This document shows positions 27,280 to 40,769 of a stretch of DNA of 64,000 nt, piece after piece. The stretch's first letter is position 1. Each line of letters starts with the position of its first letter. Both the position numbers and the translations under genes were made by a program. The notes under the pieces were generated by a model, which was given only the letters and a program-made list of their open reading frames with translations, did no database searches and was not told where the DNA came from. The stretch is from assembly GCF_038039215.1 (NCBI RefSeq), contig NZ_JBBPCL010000001.1, forward strand, positions 3,410,001-3,474,000, given 5' to 3'. The DNA comes from Pseudonocardia sp. T1-2H. GTDB taxonomy: Bacteria; Actinomycetota; Actinomycetes; Mycobacteriales; Pseudonocardiaceae.

Positions 27280-28980
27280 CTACGACGATTCCGGGAGGGC
27301 GAAGACGATCAGCGCGCTTCCGTGGCCGGCCCCGAGCATTCCCGGTAGGAACCCCTCGGACCATGCGCCCCATCCGACCGGCACCGCGATGTACTGCCGT
27401 CCGTCGACCATGTAGGTCGTCGGGCTGCTGTGGTGGCCGCTTCCGCACTGGAACTGCCACAGCTGCTCCCCGGTGCGGGCGTCGAGCGCGTTGAGCTCAC
27501 CTGAGGGTTCACCGGCGAACACCAGGTCGCCCCCCGTGGCCAGCACCGAGGCGCACATCGGAAGCTCGTTACGCCAGCGCCACTTCTCCTCGCCCGTCGC
27601 ATCGAACGCGCTGATGGACCCGGTCATGTCCTCGATGTCCACCTGAACGCCCGCGCCCCAGTACGGGATGCTCTCCTTGAACTCCCGGCGCCGCCGGGTC
27701 GCCGTTGCCCCGACATCCTGGACCGGGACGTAGAAGAGCCCGGTCTTCGGGCTGTAGGCCGCGTGGGTCCATTCCTTGGCGCCGGCCGGCCCCGGATAGA
27801 AGTGGACCGGTTCTCCCTCCTTGTCGGGGTATACCTTGGCCGTCACCTGGCCGTCCCTCGTGATCGCCCCCCAGGTGATCCGGTCCACGAAGGGGGTGAT
27901 CTGGACCAACTCACCGTTCGTGCGATCGAGGACGAAGAAGTAGCCGTTCTTGTCGAAGTGCCCGAGCAGTTTGCGCCCGTCCGACTCGAACAGGATGCAC
28001 TCCGCAATGCTGTCGTAGTCCCACACATCGTGCGGGGTGCACTGGTAGTGCCAGCGAATCTGGCCGGCGTCGACGTCGACGGCGATGATGCTGTCGGTGT
28101 AGAGGTTGTCGCCCTCGCGGACGCCTCCGTCGAAGTCGGGCGCCGGGTTGCCGGTGCCCACGTACAGCAGGTTCGTCTCCGGGTCGAAGGTGCCGGTGAG
28201 CCAGCAGTTCGCGCCACCACGCGCCCAGGCCTCGCCGTCGGCGGGCCAGGTCTCGGAGCCGGGCTCCCCGGGCTTCGGCACCGTGTAGCAGCGCCAGACA
28301 TGCTCTCCGGAGTCGAGGTCGAATGCGTCGAGGTGGCCGCGCACCCCGAACTCCCCGCCGGAGCTTCCGATGATGACCATGTTCTTCACGATCAGCGGAG
28401 CGACCGTGGCGCTCTCCCCGGCCCGCACATCTCCGTTGGTCTTGTCCCAGACGCGCTTGCCGGTGGTGGCGTCGAGCGCGAGCAGGTGGGCGTTCGGGGT
28501 GACGACGAAGACCTTTCCCTTGGCCACGGCGACCCCGCGGTTCACGTTCCCGCAGCACAGCGACACGTCGAAGGGGGTCGCGTGCTTGTAGCGCCAGATC
28601 TCCTTCCCGGTGCGGGCGTCGAGCGCCCAGACCCAGCCGTCCCAGCCGGAGAGGAACATGATCCCGTTGACGATGATCGGGGCGGCCTCGAACGAGTAGG
28701 TCGACGCGCCCGCGATCATGCCGGTCGTGCCGGCCTGGAAGATCCAGGCGGGGCCGATGCGCTTGACGTTCTCCGTATTGATCTGGTCCAACGGGCTGTA
28801 CCGCTGCCCGTCGTAGGCGCCGTAGTAGGTGAGCCAGTTCTCGGGCTCCGAGCGGGCGTCGAGAATGCGCTCGTAGGTGACGTCGCGGACCACCGGCGGC
28901 GCGGTCTCCCCTCCCGGGGACTTACCGCTCAGAGTTCCCTGGTCGACGGCCTCGCCCGCATCCACGTATTCAACGGTCAT
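27280..28980 (-). CDS. PQQ-dependent alcohol dehydrogenase (methanol/ethanol family)
   Basis: Eight-bladed propeller quinoprotein, 566 residues. Family features include the vicinal disulfide Cys142-Cys143 in LCCGNVNRG, tryptophan-docking repeats such as ALDARTGKEIWRY, metal ligands Glu210 and Asn278, and the catalytic Asp321 in HDVWDYDS. Asp323, two residues on, is the extra acidic ligand typical of lanthanide-dependent enzymes of the XoxF and PedH kinds. No signal peptide is visible (start MTVEYVDAGEAVDQG), which is odd for a normally exported enzyme. It is the second gene of the operon that continues into pqqABCDE. Confidence 0.92.
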   Translation of the reverse strand: MTVEYVDAGEAVDQGTLSGKSPGGETAPPVVRDVTYERILDARSEPENWLTYYGAYDGQRYSPLDQINTENVKRIGPAWIFQAGTTGMIAGASTYSFEAAPIIVNGIMFLSGWDGWVWALDARTGKEIWRYKHATPFDVSLCCGNVNRGVAVAKGKVFVVTPNAHLLALDATTGKRVWDKTNGDVRAGESATVAPLIVKNMVIIGSSGGEFGVRGHLDAFDLDSGEHVWRCYTVPKPGEPGSETWPADGEAWARGGANCWLTGTFDPETNLLYVGTGNPAPDFDGGVREGDNLYTDSIIAVDVDAGQIRWHYQCTPHDVWDYDSIAECILFESDGRKLLGHFDKNGYFFVLDRTNGELVQITPFVDRITWGAITRDGQVTAKVYPDKEGEPVHFYPGPAGAKEWTHAAYSPKTGLFYVPVQDVGATATRRRREFKESIPYWGAGVQVDIEDMTGSISAFDATGEEKWRWRNELPMCASVLATGGDLVFAGEPSGELNALDARTGEQLWQFQCGSGHHSSPTTYMVDGRQYIAVPVGWGAWSEGFLPGMLGAGHGSALIVFALPESS

Positions 28981-28993
28981 TGCCTACTCCTTT

Positions 28994-29455
28994 CTAGGGC
29001 CGAGGCTGGTCGGGACGGTCGAGGCGAGCCTCCGGCGGAACGTCCCCCAGCACGACGATGGCCCCGGTCAGTCCTCGGCCTTCGTCGTTGCCCGTCGGCG
29101 AGCTGAACCAGTAGTAGCCCGGGCCGTCGAGGTTGAGGGCCGCCCTTCCTCGCGAATGGTTCACCAACCAGATGAATTTCCTGTCGCCATTGCTCGGCAA
29201 GAGCGCACAGTGCGTGTTCTGATCATCGTTGATGAGCTCGAGCTGAATATCACCCCCATGGGGCATGACCACGATCGAGGGATCCCAGCTCAGCTCATCA
29301 GGCCGGATCCGGATTGTCGCCTCCATTCGGCCATCGGCCCTCTCCGTGGCCTGCCCAATGCTTCCGGTCCCCAGCACCCGACCCAGAGCCGCCTTGTTCT
29401 GCGTGTCCAACCCGATCTTGTTCAGCAGGTCGGCCCGCTCCTGTGCGGTCGTCAT
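28994..29455 (-). CDS. Cupredoxin-like PQQ-associated protein
   Basis: A 153-residue beta-sandwich protein, first gene of the PQQ operon, 13 bases before the dehydrogenase. GGAGGTGAAG precedes its ATG. Strand patterns MEATIRIRPDELSW, IQLELINDDQNTHCALL, and GPGYYWFSSPTGNDEGRG fit a cupredoxin fold and resemble a mycobacterial protein family (MSMEG_3727 type) found beside PQQ dehydrogenases. The classic type-1 copper cluster CxxxHxxxM is missing at the C-terminus. It also lacks a signal peptide. It may be a redox partner or assembly factor; which one is not settled by sequence. Confidence 0.75.
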   Translation of the reverse strand: MTTAQERADLLNKIGLDTQNKAALGRVLGTGSIGQATERADGRMEATIRIRPDELSWDPSIVVMPHGGDIQLELINDDQNTHCALLPSNGDRKFIWLVNHSRGRAALNLDGPGYYWFSSPTGNDEGRGLTGAIVVLGDVPPEARLDRPDQPRP

Positions 29456-29485
29456 CGGAGCTTCACCTCCTCATCTCGAATCCCT

Positions 29486-29529
29486 GTATCCTTTTCCGTT
29501 CCGCCCCGGTATCCCCGTATCCTTTTCCG
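29486..29529 (-). repeat. Iterated GGATAC elements in the PQQ operon leader
   Basis: The 13-base sequence GTATCCTTTTCCG (minus strand CGGAAAAGGATAC) occurs at 29486-29498 and 29517-29529, 31 bases apart, with a further GGGGATAC between them. They lie 31 to 74 bases before the first start codon, suitable for an activator or for leader RNA control. Confidence 0.55.
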
Positions 29530-29875
29530 CTTGGCACGGGAAACATCCGGTTGACCCAAGAAACGCCCCGGTCGACCGATCCCCCGCATTGCCACAACAC
29601 AGCAGGCAGTAGCGAACTCGGACGCTCGACCTGGAAGGTAGCTCACGAGCCCGCAGCCTCGCCGCTCATCAGCAGCGACCCGATACACCTGCTGACTCAT
29701 TCTTCGAGTTGGGCCCGAAACGTTCCGGGTCGACCAGATCCGGCCGAGTGACGACCCTCGGGACGTACTCCCACTTCAACTCCCTCGTCTCAGTGTGATC
29801 ACGTACACCTGGCTGTGATTGCGGCAGCATATTGGCATGAGACGACATCCCATCGAACCAATTGCGTGGTCCGAT

Positions 29876-29901
29876 GCCTGATTACAAATCTGTAATCGGG
29901 C
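29876..29901. promoter_or_regulatory. Inverted repeat, operator- or terminator-like
   Basis: GCCTGATTACA and TGTAATCGGGC form 11-base arms with one mismatch around AATC. The AT-rich core in GC-rich DNA suggests a regulator site; it also lies 196 bases downstream of katG, but no T-tract follows. Confidence 0.45.
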
Positions 29902-30096
29902 AGGACTCTACGCCGGATGAATCACGCCGACAAGGGTGAGCGCCAATGCGGGCCGGCCTATGCCGTTCGTACGCCACAAGCTACCGTTCGTACCCGATAC
30001 GCCACCGTTACCAGGAACAAGACTGCACCACGCCTGATCAACACCGGCTGACCGGTCACGACGCCCCTCCCGACATCTGAGCGCCCGAGGAGAGGA

Positions 30097-33796
<3,700 letters not shown>

Positions 33797-34117
33797 CCCC
33801 AACACCGGACCGCAGGCGACCGGTCTGCGCCGGTGGTCGCTCGTCACGGCGAGACCGACGGCGGCCCGAGCACCGTTCGCTGCTCCGGCGCTCCTTGCCG
33901 GAAGCGCCACGGACAGCACCGCCTGCTGCTGTGTGTACCCCTCTCTGGGCTGGGTCTGCAAGTGTTCCCCTCCTACTCCGCCCCGTGTCCGGCGGTTCCA
34001 CCCACGCCTCGGCGCAATCCGGTGCGGCCGCTCGGCCGACCTCCACACCCGCGCCACCCTCCGACCGACTCCCCCCGCCGCGTCTCGGCGAATCGGAGGC
34101 CGCGGACAATCGACGCC
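33797..34117. other. Divergent intergenic region
   Basis: About 320 bases between the LytTR regulator and the YkvA-like gene, which diverge. It must hold two promoters, but no clear operator was seen. Confidence 0.35.
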
Positions 34118-34567
34118 GTGGACTGGTGGCAGACGCTGATCGCGACGTGCGGTGGGCTGCTGATCCTCTGGCTGGGCCTGCTCGGCGCGCTCTGGCTCAC
34201 CGGACGCCGCACCCATGACCCGACCAGCTGGCAGGAGGGGCTGCGACTGCTGCCCGATGTGATCCGGCTGCTGCGGCGCCTGGCTGCCGACCCCGACCTA
34301 CCCCGCGGCGTCCGGGTGCGGCTCGGGCTGCTGCTCGGCTACCTGCTCCTGCCCTTCGATCTGGTCCCCGACTTCATCCCGGTCCTGGGCTACGCCGACG
34401 ACGCCATCGTCGTCGCCCTCGCTCTGCGGGCCGTCGTCCGCCGCGCCGGCCCGGACGCCCTGGCCCGCCACTGGCCCGGCACCCCCGCCGGGCTCGCCAC
34501 TCTGCACCGGCTCGCCCGCCTCCCCGCTCCCGATGCGCCGGGCACGAGCAACGGCGGGACGCGGTGA
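34118..34567 (+). CDS. YkvA-family (DUF1232) membrane protein
   Basis: A 149-residue protein from the GTG at 34118. One N-terminal transmembrane helix (LIATCGGLLILWLGLLGALWL) is followed by the DUF1232 core: VRLGLLLGYLLLPFDLVPDFIPVLGYADD, of which the key residues are PFDLVPDFIPVLGYADD at about residues 86-102. This motif defines the YkvA family, of unknown function. The tail is Pro/Ala-rich. It stands alone, convergent with the DoxX gene 75 bases on. Confidence 0.8.
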   Translation: MDWWQTLIATCGGLLILWLGLLGALWLTGRRTHDPTSWQEGLRLLPDVIRLLRRLAADPDLPRGVRVRLGLLLGYLLLPFDLVPDFIPVLGYADDAIVVALALRAVVRRAGPDALARHWPGTPAGLATLHRLARLPAPDAPGTSNGGTR

Positions 34568-34642
34568 GCCGGCCGGCCCCCCGGTCGCCCGCGCCCGCGG
34601 AGCGTCGGGTCGACCAGCCGGACGGCCGTCGCGGTCCGCAGC

Positions 34643-35260
34643 TCAGCAGCCGGACGACGCCGATCCCGTGCGAGGATCCGGAGCGGGTGCGGAACTCGCT
34701 GCCGGAGTGGCCGGGCTGTCTGCTGCGGCCTGCGCGGCCGGCGCGGCTTGCCGAGCTGCGACCGCGCGGCGCCGACGCTGCACGAGTACCGCCGAGAGCA
34801 CCGAGGACGCCAGCAGGCCGGCTCCCGCCATCCACGGCCGGTTCAGCCGGTTCCCGATGGCCGCGTCGAGCGACCAGTCCCCCGGCCCCGTCAGGGACAG
34901 CGCAGCCGACGACAAGCCGAGCAGCGCGGGGTACTCGTACCCGCCGCTGGCGGCGAAGAAGCCGTTGGGGGCGTGAACCGACGCCGCCGCGATCATCGTG
35001 CCCGCGGCCACCGAACCGGCGACAGGAGTAGCCAGCCCGAGCCCGATCAGGGTGCCCCCGCCCGCCTCGGCGACCCCCGCGGCCATCGCGTTGGCGCGAC
35101 CCGGCTTGAACCCCATCTGATCGAAGGCGCCCGCGGTTCCTTCGATCCCGGGCCCACCGAACCATCCGAACAGCTTCTGCGCCCCATGAGCGAACAGCAC
35201 TCCCCCGACGCCGGCGCGCAGCGTCAGCAGACCGAGATTGTGCGCTGGCGTGAACCCCAT
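34643..35260 (-). CDS. DoxX-family membrane protein
   Basis: A 205-residue membrane protein of the DoxX family. ATG 35260 lies nine bases after AAGGG and gives the start MGFTPAHNLGLLTLRAGVG. The conserved HGAQKLFGWFGGPG motif is near residue 25, followed by GTAGAFDQMGF and three more hydrophobic segments; a basic, Ala/Pro-rich tail of about 50 residues is extra. DoxX relatives are linked to thiol-oxidative stress in actinobacteria, where they associate with superoxide dismutase. The local context does not add to this. Confidence 0.85.
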   Translation of the reverse strand: MGFTPAHNLGLLTLRAGVGGVLFAHGAQKLFGWFGGPGIEGTAGAFDQMGFKPGRANAMAAGVAEAGGGTLIGLGLATPVAGSVAAGTMIAAASVHAPNGFFAASGGYEYPALLGLSSAALSLTGPGDWSLDAAIGNRLNRPWMAGAGLLASSVLSAVLVQRRRRAVAARQAAPAAQAAADSPATPAASSAPAPDPRTGSASSGC

Positions 35261-35632
35261 GGCATGCATCCCTTCCCGTCGCTTCGCTGAGCGGGTTGCC
35301 CACACCGCAACCAAACATGCCGCTGATCTGCGCCGGGTTGAACGGAGTCGCTTCTGCTCGGACCGGCCGAACACGCTCGCCCCTACCAGCGCCGGCGACA
35401 CGCGTTCGTGCTTGTCGACGCCTCGGCAATCGGTAGGTGTCGTTCCACGACGCTCCAGGTCCGCGTCGCGCAGGGGAAGGCACGGCGACGCCGCGGAGGT
35501 CGATCGGGACCGGGCGGCTTCGCTCGCGCGTTCGGCGTCCACACTCGTCCCGTCTCGAAGTGAGACGGCGCTTCGTTCTCCCCGTCCCACGCGGGACGCT
35601 TGATCGCCCGGACCCCGACCGGCGGAGGGGCG
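35261..35632. other. Divergent intergenic region
   Basis: About 370 bases between the DoxX gene and the hydrolase/luciferase-like gene. It carries both promoters; no repeat or RNA element was recognised. Confidence 0.35.
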
Positions 35633-36817
35633 ATGACGGCGCACGACCACCGATCCACCGACGTCGACGGCCTTCCCATGCTCGCCCGCTGGGGCGCCGA
35701 GCATCCCGCGGCACCGCTCGTCGTCGCCCTGCACGGGAACGGCACGAGCGAGCATTCGATGATCGAGATCGCGCCGTGGCTGCCGCACGGGCCTGTCGCC
35801 TATGTCGCCGTCCGGGGGCCGATCCAACAGGGCACGGGGTTCTGCTGGTTCACCACGACGGTCGACGGGCGCCCCGGACCCTCGAGTCTCGCCGCGACGT
35901 GCACCTGGTTCCTCGACTGGCTCGACACCGAAGGAGACCCCGAGCGGCCGGTGATACTCCTGGGGTTCCGAGACGGCGTGACCCTCGCCGGAGCCCTGCT
36001 GCTCCGTGCCCCGCACCGCTTCGCGGGCGGCATGCTCATCTACGGCGCGCTACCGGCCGATTCCGCGACCCGGGCCAACCGCGGCCGGCTCGCCGGCATG
36101 CCGGTGTTCCTCGCGCACGGCGACGACGACCCCCGCACACCGCCGGAGCTGCTCGCCCGTACCTGGAACTGGCTGACGAGCGCGAGCGGCGCCCCGGTGT
36201 GGGCCACGCGCGACGCCGGGGGCCGACAGCTGGCCGGATCGGTCGTCGGCGACGCCGGGACCTGGCTGGCGGACCGGCTCGACTTCCTGCGCGCCCACGG
36301 GGAGAACCCGCTGCCCGACGGCGACGAACCTCGCTGGCCGGCCCTGCCCGGCGACGGCAGGCTCCCCGCTCGCGCCGGGGATCCGCCCACGACCACGTCG
36401 GGAATCCCGCAGCACCAGACCTCGCAGAACGCCCCTGCGCACCTGCAGGACAGGCTCTGGCGTCGCCTTGCCGCTCTTGACGGAGTACGCACGGCGCCCG
36501 CGACCGTGGGGGTCGCGGGCACCCGGTCGCTGCTGGTCGACCGCGGCGCGACGGCCGGCCCGGATCGCGCCTTCCTCCTCCCCGACCTCGGCGAGTTCGC
36601 GCACCAGCACCCGGAAGCCGACGGCAGCCTGCACCTCGTCCTCCCCGACGGACTCGCCTACGACGGTCTGGCCAAGGGCTGGGCCGTCGCCCACCCGCTC
36701 GCCGGAGTGCGGCTGAGCCCGGGCATGGTGCTGGTACCCGGCCCACGCGACCTCGCCGAGCTGGAGATCGTGGCCGGGATCGTGGAGGCGTCGCACGGCT
36801 ACGCGTGCGGACGCTGA
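35633..36817 (+). CDS. Esterase-like domain fused to a luciferase-like (DUF5519) domain
   Basis: A 394-residue two-domain protein; GGAGGGG precedes the ATG. Residues 1-250 follow the carboxylesterase/phospholipase fold: oxyanion-loop LHGNGTSEHSM, the elbow LLGFRDG, and the acid-site region AHGDDDPRTP. The elbow has Arg113 where the family has the nucleophilic Ser (GFSxG), and the usual catalytic His site reads GGRQL, so hydrolysis is unlikely. Residues 255-394 match a luciferase-like DUF5519 domain with PDLGEFAHQHPEADGSLHL and GWAVAHPLAG. The fused domains suggest a sensing or binding role. Confidence 0.75.
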   Translation: MTAHDHRSTDVDGLPMLARWGAEHPAAPLVVALHGNGTSEHSMIEIAPWLPHGPVAYVAVRGPIQQGTGFCWFTTTVDGRPGPSSLAATCTWFLDWLDTEGDPERPVILLGFRDGVTLAGALLLRAPHRFAGGMLIYGALPADSATRANRGRLAGMPVFLAHGDDDPRTPPELLARTWNWLTSASGAPVWATRDAGGRQLAGSVVGDAGTWLADRLDFLRAHGENPLPDGDEPRWPALPGDGRLPARAGDPPTTTSGIPQHQTSQNAPAHLQDRLWRRLAALDGVRTAPATVGVAGTRSLLVDRGATAGPDRAFLLPDLGEFAHQHPEADGSLHLVLPDGLAYDGLAKGWAVAHPLAGVRLSPGMVLVPGPRDLAELEIVAGIVEASHGYACGR

Positions 36818-36896
36818 GCCGGCGACCACCGGACACCGTTCATCTGCGGGTCGACGGAGAAGCTCCCCGACGCCGGGTCCGGGAACCCTCGCGCCT

Positions 36897-38753
<1,857 letters not shown>

Positions 38754-38782
38754 GAGGCGGGACCTGCGGAGGAGAGGCGGGC

Positions 38783-39958
38783 TCAGTGGGCGGGCAGGAT
38801 CCGGCCGCGGACCTCGCCGAAACCGATCCGGCCGCCCCCGGCACCCGGGGCCGTCCCGGTGATGACGACCTCGTCGCCGTCGAGCAGGAAGCTCCGCTCC
38901 TCGCCCTTGACCGTGATCGGCTCCTTCCCGCCCCAGGTGAGCTCCAGGAACGCGCCCCGCTGACCCTTCTCCGGCCCGGAGATCGTGCCGGAACCGTAGA
39001 GGTCACCCGTGCGCGACGACGCGCCGTTGACGGTCATGTGGGCGAGCATCTGCGCCGGGGACCAGTACATCTCCCGGTAGGGCGGCCGGCTGACCTCCTC
39101 GCCGTTCCACTCCACGACCAGCTCGACGTCCAGCCCCCACGGGCCGGTCTCCCGCAGGTAGGGCAGCGGCTCGGGATCGGACTGCCCCGGCAACGGGATC
39201 CGCGCTGCCTCCAGCGCCAGGATCGGCACGACCCACGGCGAGATCGACGTCGCGAAGCTCTTGCCCAGGTTCGGGCCCAGCGGCACGTACTCCCAAGCCT
39301 GGATGTCGCGGGCCGACCAGTCGTTGAGTAGGACGGCGCCGAAGACGTGCCGCGCGAAGTCGTCGACCGGGATCGGGGCGTTCAGCGGGGTCCCGGTCCC
39401 GACGATGAACCCGAGCTCCGCCTCGATGTCCAGCCGCGCGCTCGGCCCGAACGACGGCGCCGCGTCCATCGGGGCCTTGCGCTGCCCGCTCGGCCGCACC
39501 ACGTCCGTCCCGGAGACGACCACTGTGCCGGCCCGGCCGTGGTAGCCGACGGGCAGGTGCTTCCAGTTGGGCAGCAGCGGCTCGGCGTCGGGGCGGAACA
39601 GCCGCCCGACGTTCGACGCGTGGTGCTCCGAGGCGTAGAAGTCCACGTAGTCCGCGACGTCGATCGGCAGGTGCGTCGTCACGTCCCGCACCGCGTGCAC
39701 CGCGCCGTCCGGCACGTCACCGGCCACCAGTGCGGCGACCTGCTCCCGGACCTGCACCCAGCGGTCGAACCCCTGGGCCATGAACGGGTTCAGGGTGGGC
39801 TCGGCGAAGACCTCGTCGCCCAGCGCCGCGGCCAGGTCGACCACGGAGTCGCCGACCCGCACGCCGACGCGCGGGGAGCCACCGGCGACGGAGAAGACGC
39901 CGTAGGGCAGGTTGTCCACCCCGAACGGCGAACCGTCGGGGACCTCGATCGCGGTCAT
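38783..39958 (-). CDS. fahA: Fumarylacetoacetase
   Basis: Final enzyme of homogentisate breakdown; it hydrolyses fumarylacetoacetate to fumarate and acetoacetate. The 391-residue product has the N-terminal SH3-like part and the catalytic domain with DFYASEHHASNVGRLFRP, LPVGYHGRAGTVVVSG, and the metal-binding ELGFIVGTG and LLNDWSARDIQAWEY segments. GAGGAGAA precedes the ATG, which overlaps the stop of the upstream unknown gene by four bases (ATGA). It is the last gene of the operon. Confidence 0.96.
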   Translation of the reverse strand: MTAIEVPDGSPFGVDNLPYGVFSVAGGSPRVGVRVGDSVVDLAAALGDEVFAEPTLNPFMAQGFDRWVQVREQVAALVAGDVPDGAVHAVRDVTTHLPIDVADYVDFYASEHHASNVGRLFRPDAEPLLPNWKHLPVGYHGRAGTVVVSGTDVVRPSGQRKAPMDAAPSFGPSARLDIEAELGFIVGTGTPLNAPIPVDDFARHVFGAVLLNDWSARDIQAWEYVPLGPNLGKSFATSISPWVVPILALEAARIPLPGQSDPEPLPYLRETGPWGLDVELVVEWNGEEVSRPPYREMYWSPAQMLAHMTVNGASSRTGDLYGSGTISGPEKGQRGAFLELTWGGKEPITVKGEERSFLLDGDEVVITGTAPGAGGGRIGFGEVRGRILPAH

Positions 39959-40769
39959 GATTCTCCTCGGGGGCGGTCGACCAGGCCGAGGTCGACCAGC
40001 TCGGTCAGCGGGTCGGTGATGCTGCAGGTCCCGAACGACAGGAACCGCGCGCGGGCGGCGGCGACGCGCTCCTCCCCCAGTTCCCGCACGCCGGCGGCGA
40101 CGACGGCGCCGTCCCGCTCCGCGAGCAACGCCCGGACGTCGGCGTCGTCGGCGCCCCGGGCGACGGCATCGGTGGCCAGCAGCAGGTTGAGGAACCCGTG
40201 CTGCTCGAACCCGGTCTCCGGATCGGTGTTGCGCAGCGCGTGGTGCAGCCCGGCCGTGGCCTTGAACGCCACCCCGCCCTCGACGGCGGCGCGGATCGCC
40301 GCGGCCAGCTCGGCGCGGCGAGGAGCTCGTCCGCCGACATGCCCGCGGGGACGGCCACCTCCAAGGCCCGCAGCGACGCCGGGAGCGCCGACACGCGGTC
40401 GAGCACGCCCGCGATCCCCGCGGGGCCGTCGGGGAGCGTCACCGCGATCGGCAGCGCGCCACGTCCCGTACCCCGGGCGGCGGCCACCCGCGGCGACGCG
40501 CCGCCGTCACCGTCGGCACCGACCGCGCCGTCGGCGTGTCCGAGCACCGCGCCGAGCTCCTCGAGTGCCGACGCCGCGACGACCAGCGGCCCGAGGAGAC
40601 CGCCGAACCACGACCCCTCGTACTCGCGGTGCCCCGCCACCGCCTCCGGGAGCGGCGCCAGCCCCGGCGGGAAGACCGCGGCATCGTCGAGCAACCCCAG
40701 GACGACCGCCGGGAGACCCCGGCTCGGCGCACTCCGGGACCCGACTCGCGGGGATTCGGAGGTGGTCAC
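39955..40769 (-). pseudogene. Unknown protein between hmgA and fahA, frameshifted
   Basis: About 271 residues if restored. The GTG at 40769 overlaps the hmgA stop (GTGA) and the stop at 39955 overlaps the fahA start (ATGA), so the gene is tightly built into the operon. The first part reads LLDDAAVFPPGLAPLPEAV and GPLVVAASALEEL; near 40320 the frame breaks, and the other frame continues AELAAAIRAAVEGGVAFKATAG and ends DPLTELVDLGLVDRP. Strand-helix alternation suggests a TIM-barrel-like enzyme, but I recognise no family. Its position makes it a candidate for the missing maleylacetoacetate isomerase step, which is inference only. Confidence 0.7.

Larger units (their letters stand above)
29456..30096. 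other. Promoter region of the PQQ operon
   Basis: About 640 bases between katG and the PQQ operon, less GC-rich in the middle (29800-29960). It holds iterated GGATAC elements close to the operon (29486-29529) and an extended inverted repeat at 29876-29901. No gene was recognised. Confidence 0.5.
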
